In this document: positions 62,601 through 64,000 of the stretch, one piece after another
Position numbering within the stretch: the first letter of the stretch is position 1
Layout of the letters: each line of letters opens with the position of its first letter
Origin: Caprimulgus europaeus
Lineage: Eukaryota; Chordata; Aves; Caprimulgiformes; Caprimulgidae
Direction of reading: 5' to 3'
Length of the DNA stretch: 64,000 nt
Assembly: GCA_907165065.1 (NCBI GenBank)
Contig: OU015530.1
Coordinates: forward strand, 49,062,465-49,126,464
Notes under the pieces: model-generated
The model's input: the letters and a program-made list of their open reading frames with translations, nothing else
Databases searched by the model: none
Told to the model about the DNA's origin: nothing
Position numbers and translations under genes: made by a program

Positions 62601-62999
62601 GGAATCAGAATTTAAGAAACATTGTATTCCCAGCTCCGCTGTCTGCTCACCGTTTATCTGACCTTGTACAAGTCACTGCTCGGTATTTTTTCAGTTTTTC
62701 TTTACCACTGCTATTAGCTATGTGCTGTATCCTGCACATCATACTTTGTGCAGGAGATCCCACAACTGATTCATGTACTAAATTAAGTGACAGTAGTTGT
62801 GACACTTATATCCAGCAATTTCTTGTTTATTTTCTAAGTGTTTTTCCTTGTTTTTCACTGGTCACAGAAATCTAATAGCGTTTTCAGAAGAAGGATCCGA
62901 TCCATATGTGCGAATGTATTTATTGCCTGATAAGAGACGATCAGGAAGAAGAAAAACACATGTATCAAAGAAGACATTGAACCCAGTGTTTGATCAAAT
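17637..62999 (+). CDS. ESYT2: Extended synaptotagmin-2, partial spliced coding region (19 exons)
   Basis: The product is an ER-anchored tether at ER-plasma membrane contact sites that moves glycerolipids through its SMP domain and docks through its C2 domains (family knowledge). The 19 exons listed separately join in frame into 694 codons plus 2 bases. In this numbering (residue 1 = V of the first exon) SMP is about 1-198, C2A 199-325, C2B 332-488, a Ser/Pro-rich linker 489-618, and the start of C2C 619-694. C2A has the calcium-site signature: SDPYG at 226-230 and an Asp-rich loop at 273-281. C2C has a basic patch at 673-680 (KRRSGRRK). All introns are GT-AG. The exon with the N-terminal membrane hairpin and the last C2C exons are outside the window. 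The match to vertebrate ESYT2, from memory, is near identical in the SMP and C2A parts; ESYT1 and ESYT3 fit much less well. Confidence 0.97.
17679..18599 (+). other. ESYT2: ESYT2 intron, 921 bases
   Basis: GTAAAT...TTTAG. AT-rich; no repeat or exon recognised. Confidence 0.9.
18600..18734 (+). CDS. ESYT2: ESYT2 exon, SMP domain
   Basis: This exon encodes 45 residues, from TVKQMWPF to FTKIDIGHQ. It forms the first helices of the SMP domain, including the conserved stretch IEKLFRETIEPAVRG. It is in phase at both ends; the donor is CAG|GTCAGT and the acceptor is CTTTAG. The segment corresponds to residues 15-59 of the joined product. Confidence 0.97.
18735..19928 (+). other. ESYT2: ESYT2 intron, 1194 bases
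   Basis: GTCAGT...TTCAG. A purine-rich GAGAGGGAGGGGCAGAGGGA-like patch lies near 19440-19490. Nothing else recognised. Confidence 0.9.
19929..20005 (+). CDS. ESYT2: ESYT2 exon, SMP domain
   Basis: This exon encodes PLRINGVKVYTENVDKRQ followed by IILDLQI, and ends with two bases (AG) of a split serine codon. It forms SMP beta strands that line the lipid groove. The acceptor is TTTCAG and the donor is CAG|GTAAAC. The split codon is completed by the T that opens the exon at 25945. Confidence 0.97.
21340..21425 (+). repeat. Pyrimidine-only tract with C-rich, G4-capable half
   Basis: T8, (CT)n and mixed CT blocks are followed by a C-rich part at 21383-21411 with runs of 3, 6, 4 and 11 C separated by one to three bases. 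Apart from an A near 21386 and a G near 21416 it is all pyrimidine on this strand. The minus strand therefore has four G runs within 29 bases, a textbook G-quadruplex pattern; the CT part suits triplex formation. Confidence 0.9.
23950..23974 (+). repeat. Compound (AT)n(GT)n microsatellite
   Basis: Runs of AT followed directly by GT dinucleotides. Likely variable in length. Confidence 0.9.
24271..24350 (+). mobile_element. CR1 LINE, short 3' end
   Basis: About 80 bases of CR1 3' end: GGAACCTGCTTTGGCAGGGG, then GGACTAGATGATCTCCTGAG and CCAACCCCTACAATTCTGTG. It shares its closing block with the CR1 at 11128-12076, so it is probably the same or a sister subfamily, inserted in the same orientation as the gene. 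Confidence 0.92.
25945..26017 (+). CDS. ESYT2: ESYT2 exon, SMP domain
   Basis: This exon begins with the third base of a split serine codon, then encodes FVGNCEIDLEIKRYFCRAG and VKSIQ. It forms the SMP beta sheet. The acceptor is GTTTTAG, the donor is CAG|GTGAAA, and the exon ends between codons. It follows a 5.9 kb intron. Confidence 0.97.
26018..26823 (+). other. ESYT2: ESYT2 intron, 806 bases
   Basis: GTGAAA...CACAG. Nothing recognised besides a short TG run near 26451-26463. Confidence 0.9.
26824..26913 (+). CDS. ESYT2: ESYT2 exon, SMP domain
   Basis: This exon encodes 30 residues, starting IHGTMRVILEPLIGDMP and ending ALSLFFLRKP, one of the most conserved SMP segments. It is in phase at both ends, with acceptor TTCCACAG and donor CCT|GTAAGT. 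The next intron, 10.4 kb, is the longest complete one in the window. Confidence 0.97.
27640..28110 (+). mobile_element. Old CR1-type LINE fragment
   Basis: A diverged copy of the CR1 3' region. Recognisable blocks in the right order are TTCAGTTTTAGGCACC (the VQFWAP block), GAGAGTGTCCAGAGTAGGGA, a GGGAATTGTTTAGTTTAGAT block (LGLFSLE), AGGCTGCCTGGAAACACTGT, and TCTTAAGAACAGGTTGGACC near 27995-28015. It ends with a degraded GAGGTTGTATCCAACCTAG. It carries far more changes than the copy at 11128, so it is older. Edges are approximate. Confidence 0.8.
29055..29110 (+). repeat. Local direct repeat, 19-base unit
   Basis: CTGAAAATGAGTAACAAAT occurs at 29055-29073 and again at 29092-29110. A third partial copy of AGTAACAAATA lies between them and further AACAAAT units follow. 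It looks like a recent slippage or small tandem duplication. Confidence 0.85.
33890..33903 (+). repeat. Short (TA)n microsatellite
   Basis: Seven TA-type units in the 10.4 kb intron. Confidence 0.8.
35895..36480 (+). mobile_element. CR1 LINE, internal reverse-transcriptase fragment
   Basis: The frame near 35910-36080 reads AVDAAYLHFSKAFDAVFHD, the CR1 reverse-transcriptase block usually seen as LDFSKAFDTVSH. Later pieces match the CR1 blocks SALSKFA, NFMKFNKEKCKVL and an AEKDLG-like end. The F-A-D-D box region is damaged by a stop and a frame change. The piece stops before the 3' end seen in the copy at 11128, so it is truncated at both ends. Same orientation as the gene. Confidence 0.9.
37358..37413 (+). 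CDS. ESYT2: ESYT2 exon, SMP domain
   Basis: This 56-base exon encodes LLEINWTGLTNLLDVPGL and ends with the AA of a split asparagine codon. The acceptor is CTCACAG behind a strong pyrimidine tract, and the donor is GAA|GTGAGT. It is a short exon isolated between 10.4 kb and 4.8 kb introns, so it is easily missed by ORF-based methods. Confidence 0.96.
37414..42260 (+). other. ESYT2: ESYT2 intron, 4.8 kb
   Basis: GTGAGT...AACAG. It has a T run near 40456-40471. A faint MIR-like patch near 40195-40260 was not strong enough to list. No exon or other repeat recognised. Confidence 0.88.
42261..42381 (+). CDS. ESYT2: ESYT2 exon, end of SMP domain
   Basis: Its first base completes the split asparagine codon. 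It then encodes GLSDTIILDIISNYLVLPNR and VPLVSEVQIAQLRFPIPK, after a short ITVPL overlap region. This is the last helix and strand of SMP and the hinge into C2A. The acceptor is CCAACAG, the donor is AAG|GTAAGC, and it ends in phase. Confidence 0.97.
42382..42975 (+). other. ESYT2: ESYT2 intron, 594 bases
   Basis: GTAAGC...TTCAG. It contains a decoy acceptor: TACTAAT at 42401, a 12-T tract, and TGTAG ending at 42433, only 52 bases past the donor. Confidence 0.9.
42976..43152 (+). CDS. ESYT2: ESYT2 exon, C2A domain (calcium loop 1)
   Basis: This exon encodes 59 residues, from GVLRIHFIEAQDL to NPKWNEVYE, forming the first half of C2A. Acidic residues for calcium loop 1 are visible in the QDLEGKD stretch and in SDPYG (local 226-230). 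In ESYT2 C2A binds calcium while its linker fixes the C2A-C2B arch (family knowledge). It is in phase at both ends, with acceptor TTTTTCAG and donor GAG|GTATAA. Confidence 0.98.
43153..43541 (+). other. ESYT2: ESYT2 intron, 389 bases
   Basis: GTATAA...CCAG. Nothing recognised; one of the shortest introns in the window. Confidence 0.9.
43542..43624 (+). CDS. ESYT2: ESYT2 exon, C2A domain (calcium loop 3)
   Basis: This exon encodes ALVYEHPGQELEIELFDEDP then DKDDFLG, and ends on two bases of a split serine codon. The run of aspartates at local 274-281 is the third calcium-binding loop of C2A, so the domain looks calcium-competent. The acceptor is CTTCCAG and the donor is AAG|GTAAAT. Confidence 0.97.
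43625..44959 (+). other. ESYT2: ESYT2 intron, 1335 bases
   Basis: Holds an (AT)n microsatellite at 43808-43827 and two long T runs (43690 and 43935 areas). No exon seen. Confidence 0.9.
43808..43827 (+). repeat. (AT)n microsatellite
   Basis: About ten AT units in the intron after the C2A loop 3 exon. Confidence 0.9.
44960..45008 (+). CDS. ESYT2: ESYT2 exon, C2A domain
   Basis: This 49-base exon completes the split serine and encodes LMIDLIEVEKERLLDE, a C2A strand plus the turn after it. The acceptor is TTTCCTAG behind a 12-T tract, and the donor is GAG|GTAAGT. It ends in phase. It is too short to be seen as an open frame on its own; its identity rests on the splice sites and the ESYT2 match. 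Confidence 0.96.
45009..45669 (+). other. ESYT2: ESYT2 intron, 661 bases
   Basis: GTAAGT...TTCAG. Nothing recognised apart from an A-rich AAAACCAAACC stretch near 45232-45255. Confidence 0.9.
45670..45759 (+). CDS. ESYT2: ESYT2 exon, end of C2A and C2A-C2B linker
   Basis: This exon encodes 30 residues, WFTLDEVSKGKLHLKLEWLT then LMPTAENLDK. The KGKLHLKLEW part is the last strand of C2A, and the rest starts the short rigid linker to C2B. It is in phase at both ends. The acceptor is AACTTTCAG with a weak pyrimidine tract, and the donor is AAG|GTATTA. Confidence 0.97.
45760..46288 (+). other. ESYT2: ESYT2 intron, 529 bases
   Basis: GTATTA...TTTAG. Nothing recognised. Confidence 0.9.
46289..46384 (+). 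CDS. ESYT2: ESYT2 exon, start of C2B domain
   Basis: This exon encodes 32 residues, from VLTSIRADKDQANDG to LILYLDSARNLP. The second half is the first strand of C2B up to its first top loop. It is in phase at both ends, with acceptor GGTTTAG and donor CCT|GTAAGT. The following coding segment is either the cassette exon at 53710 or, if that is skipped, the exon at 55731; both joins keep the frame. Confidence 0.97.
47965..48062 (-). mobile_element. MIR-like ancient SINE remnant, reverse orientation
   Basis: On the minus strand the segment reads GGGATCCTGTTCCC, then TTTGTGCAAGGAACTTCCC, then TTTCTGTGCCCTGG. This follows the MIR order (TTCCCAGCTCTG, TTGGGCAAGTCACTT, CTGTGCCTCAG). Weak similarity; edges approximate. 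Confidence 0.4.
53663..53668 (+). promoter_or_regulatory. UGCAUG, candidate RBFOX splicing site
   Basis: TGCATG lies 41 bases before the cassette exon. RBFOX proteins bind UGCAUG; sites upstream of an exon usually favour skipping (general knowledge). A second copy is at 53088-53093. Binding here is inferred from the motif only. Confidence 0.45.
53710..53772 (+). CDS. ESYT2: ESYT2 cassette-type exon (21 residues, C2B loop 1)
   Basis: This 63-base exon encodes HNPLEFNPDGLKKAAVQKAL plus K. It is a whole number of codons and starts and ends in phase, so including or skipping it leaves the frame intact. It drops 21 residues into the first loop of C2B, between ARNLP and SGKK. A similar optional insert occurs in mammalian ESYT2 isoforms, as I recall. 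The acceptor (TTAAAAG) is weak while the donor (AAG|GTAAAA) is fair, as expected for a regulated exon. It sits between 7.3 kb and 2.0 kb introns, with a UGCAUG motif 41 bases upstream. That it is alternative is inferred. Confidence 0.88.
53773..55730 (+). other. ESYT2: ESYT2 intron, 2.0 kb, after the cassette exon
   Basis: GTAAAA...CCAG. One UGCAUG at 55374-55379. No repeat recognised. Confidence 0.9.
55731..55805 (+). CDS. ESYT2: ESYT2 exon, C2B domain
   Basis: This exon encodes 25 residues, SGKKINSNPNPLVLLSVGHK plus AQESK, the second C2B strand after the first loop. It is in phase at both ends, with acceptor CTTTACCAG and donor AAG|GTAAGT. The loop here lacks the SDPY aspartate seen in C2A (it reads SNPNP), in line with the weaker calcium role of C2B in this family. 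Confidence 0.96.
55806..57567 (+). other. ESYT2: ESYT2 intron, 1.8 kb
   Basis: GTAAGT...TTAG. It holds an old CR1 3' end on the minus strand at about 56118-56215. Nothing else recognised. Confidence 0.9.
56118..56215 (-). mobile_element. Old CR1/L3-like LINE 3' end
   Basis: Plus-strand text near 56122-56205 reads AGAGTTATAGAAATG, AGGTCAAAAGGGAACACTGA, AGATCATCTGCTTGAACCTT. This matches the reverse complement of a CR1/L3-type 3' end (ATAGAAT...GGTCAGAAGGGACC...GATCATCTAGTCCAACC). Short and diverged; edges approximate. Confidence 0.6.
57568..57654 (+). CDS. ESYT2: ESYT2 exon, C2B domain
   Basis: This exon encodes 29 residues, IRYKTNEPVWEENFTFFVHN then PKRQDLEVE, the central strands of C2B with the classic PVWEENFTF motif of C2 domains. 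It is in phase at both ends, with acceptor AACTTTAG and donor GAG|GTATGT. Confidence 0.97.
57655..58335 (+). other. ESYT2: ESYT2 intron, 681 bases
   Basis: GTATGT...TTCAG. Nothing recognised apart from an A run near 57871-57883. Confidence 0.9.
58336..58485 (+). CDS. ESYT2: ESYT2 exon, end of C2B domain
   Basis: This exon encodes 50 residues, from VRDEQHQCSLGNFKLPLSQ to STINMKIALR, finishing C2B. The third loop reads RDEQHQ and lacks the Asp cluster of C2A. The exon is in phase at both ends; the acceptor is TCCTTCAG. The donor AGG|GTACTC departs from consensus at +4 to +6. Unspliced read-through would add only V and L and then stop (TAA at 58492-58494), giving a product without the linker and C2C. 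Confidence 0.95.
58486..59511 (+). other. ESYT2: ESYT2 intron, 1026 bases, with early stop and AATAAA
   Basis: GTACTC...CTAG. If retained, the frame stops at 58492-58494. An AATAAA hexamer lies at 59085-59090 within the intron. No repeat recognised. Confidence 0.88.
59512..59900 (+). CDS. ESYT2: ESYT2 exon, C2B-C2C linker
   Basis: This is the largest exon, 129 codons plus two bases of a split asparagine codon. It starts VLSLEKQSRSPDHQH and encodes the Ser/Pro-rich, likely disordered linker between C2B and C2C. The first two thirds are low complexity and differ from mammals. The end (about local 587-617, SVKEPTPSIASDISLP then IATQELRQRLRQLE) is strongly conserved and may form a short helix. 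The acceptor is TGTACTAG and the donor is AA|GTATGG. The open frame runs about 40 bases past the donor before a stop, so the donor is set by homology to the GTTLGQSPLG exon. Confidence 0.96.
59901..62165 (+). other. ESYT2: ESYT2 intron, 2.3 kb
   Basis: GTATGG...GCAG. It holds a minus-strand CR1 piece at 60603-61085. The rest is unremarkable. Confidence 0.9.
60603..61085 (-). mobile_element. CR1 LINE fragment, reverse orientation
   Basis: Read on the plus strand it opens with GTTCATAGAATCAATAGAGT and GGTTGGAAGAAACCTCTGG, the reverse complement of a CR1 tail. It continues with CTCCAAGGATGGAGATGCTG, CCAGTGCTTAACCACTCT, CTTGAGTGCAGCCCCTTGTT, GTGAAAGACTGCAGCTG and GGCCCAAAACTGGG, in the right order for a reversed CR1 3' region. 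It is antisense to ESYT2, unlike the other clear CR1 copies here. Diverged and without an open frame. Confidence 0.9.
62166..62264 (+). CDS. ESYT2: ESYT2 exon, start of C2C domain
   Basis: Its first base completes the asparagine codon. It then encodes GTTLGQSPLGQIQLTIRHSS and QRNKLIVVVHSC, plus AG of a split arginine codon. QIQLTIRH and KLIVVVHSC are the first two beta strands of C2C. The acceptor is TTCTTGCAG and the donor is CAG|GTGAGC. Confidence 0.97.
62265..62867 (+). other. ESYT2: ESYT2 intron, 603 bases
   Basis: GTGAGC...ACAG. A MIR-like remnant covers about 62605-62710, ending some 160 bases before the acceptor. Confidence 0.9.
62605..62710 (+). mobile_element. MIR-like ancient SINE remnant
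   Basis: The order of motifs matches MIR/CORE-SINE: TATTCCCAGCTCCGCT, then TGACCTTGTACAAGTCACTG, then a TTTTTCAGTTTTTCTTTACC stretch standing for the CTCAGTTTCC part. It is diverged, as expected for a family that predates birds. Identity rests on these blocks only. Confidence 0.5.
62868..62999 (+). CDS. ESYT2: ESYT2 exon, C2C domain with basic patch
   Basis: Its first base completes arginine. It then encodes NLIAFSEEGSDPYVRMYLLP, the basic patch DKRRSGRRK, and KKTLNPVFDQ, ending with two bases (AT) of a split codon. In ESYT2 this C2C surface binds PI(4,5)P2 of the plasma membrane (family knowledge). The acceptor is TCACAG. The donor is taken as AT|GTACGT at 63000, which keeps the phase implied by Ser (AGN) or Thr (ACN) at this site in relatives. 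The codon would be Met or Ile here. The rest of C2C is beyond the window. Confidence 0.94.
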
Positions 63000-64000
63000 G
63001 TACGTTCTAAACCATGCAAAGTAGTTTTAGATCATGTAAATACGAATCTGTCAAATCAAGGTTTCTCAGCTTATCTGAATGGTAATGTCAGAGCTCTTCG
63101 TTGTCAGTACCAGACTTGGTTCATATCTGTCTCTTCTGCTATAATAGTTCTTCCCATCCTTCTAATTCCCTTTTATCACTATAACCCTTTTTACTCTCTT
63201 ACCAGCTGCTTCTCTCTTATTTTCTGGTTTATCCTAGGTCAGTTACATCCTTTTAGTGCTGGTGGCTAAGAAACAGTGTGCACTTTTCTGGTAGGAGGCC
63301 AGAACATCAGTGCCTTTTAGCTGGGCAGTGCTGTTGGCATCCCTTCCTGCAAGAAGCATGTCTATTCTGACTGGCCCATTGCCTGGCTGGTAGATGCTGC
63401 CTCCTTGGTAGGACTGGCCAGCCAGTGTCTGTGCATCATCACACTGCTCAGTCAGTCTTCTTGGTGGCACTTCACAGCATCCAGGGAGTCAGGAAATTTC
63501 CTTGTAGGCTATATCTTGGCCCATAGGTTGGAAGCTGTGCAAGCTAGTGCAACATTATATTGCATAAAAATCCTTATCTTTGCATTCAGCTTTTTGCTGG
63601 TAGTTTCTCTCACGTGTGTGCCCCTTCCTCCCTCACCCATCACTTACCAATGACAGAAACTTAATGTGGGGAAGACAACACTTAAGTCTATTCTATCCAA
63701 GGGAAATCTGTAAATCATAAGTTAGAGGCTCTGGTAGGTTTTTCTGGTACTGTAGCTCTCTCCTGTTTATTCCAGATAATGGATTTGTTTTACTGTTCCT
63801 TTCCAAGTAAAATGTGTTGCAAAGCAATAAAGCTGTTTAAGAACTGTAATGACAAATAGATGTAGATTGTGGTATAATCTTGCTCTCGCTCTTTGTAAGT
63901 TTCAGATCTAGCAAACAAAATGTGTTCTTCCTTAGAAGTTAATAGGTTTCCTTGGTGTGCCAGGAAAGAAAAGGAGCTCTGGTTCTAGAGGGCTGAGGAT
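63000..64000 (+). other. ESYT2: ESYT2 intron, start only
   Basis: Opens with GTACGT and runs past the window end. No repeat or exon recognised. The next ESYT2 exon should encode the FDFSVSLPE part of C2C and lie downstream. Confidence 0.85.

Noticed and set aside
1-64000. tRNA, rRNA, CRISPR array or bacterial-type operon
   Set aside because: None seen; the sequence is vertebrate intron-exon DNA.

Overview
This window looks like bird nuclear DNA. The coding sequence is typical of a vertebrate. The interspersed repeats are avian in type: several CR1 LINE pieces, one carrying the usual CR1 3' end, and a solo LTR of the avian ERVL-like kind that starts TGTCCTGG. I cannot name the species.

One host gene accounts for all the coding sequence I can support. 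It is ESYT2 (extended synaptotagmin-2), on the plus strand. Nineteen exons lie between 17637 and 62999, every intron is GT-AG, and the reading frame is kept across every junction. Joined, they give 694 codons plus 2 bases. Both ends of the gene are missing. The first exon, with the ER membrane hairpin, must lie upstream of the window, and the last part of the third C2 domain lies downstream.

Layout: 1-17636 is intron with an LTR remnant, a CR1 LINE and a solo LTR. 17637-42381 holds the seven exons of the lipid-transfer SMP domain, separated by introns of up to 10.4 kb that carry more CR1 pieces. 42976-45759 encodes C2A. 46289-58485 encodes C2B and includes a 63-base cassette-type exon at 53710-53772, between introns of 7.3 and 2.0 kb. 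59512-59900 encodes the long linker. 62166-62999 encodes the first part of C2C. The rest, to 64000, is intron.

The exons encode one tether. The SMP domain carries lipid between membranes, C2A/C2B give calcium control, and C2C, with its basic patch, docks on the plasma membrane. The points most worth a second look are the cassette exon inside C2B with UGCAUG sites upstream, a possible early-ending isoform without C2C, a recursive-splice-like site in the longest intron, a tiny LTR remnant with near-matching flanks, a strong C-rich/G-quadruplex tract, and an unexplained hydrophobic open frame on the minus strand. I found no other gene, tRNA, rRNA or CRISPR array.
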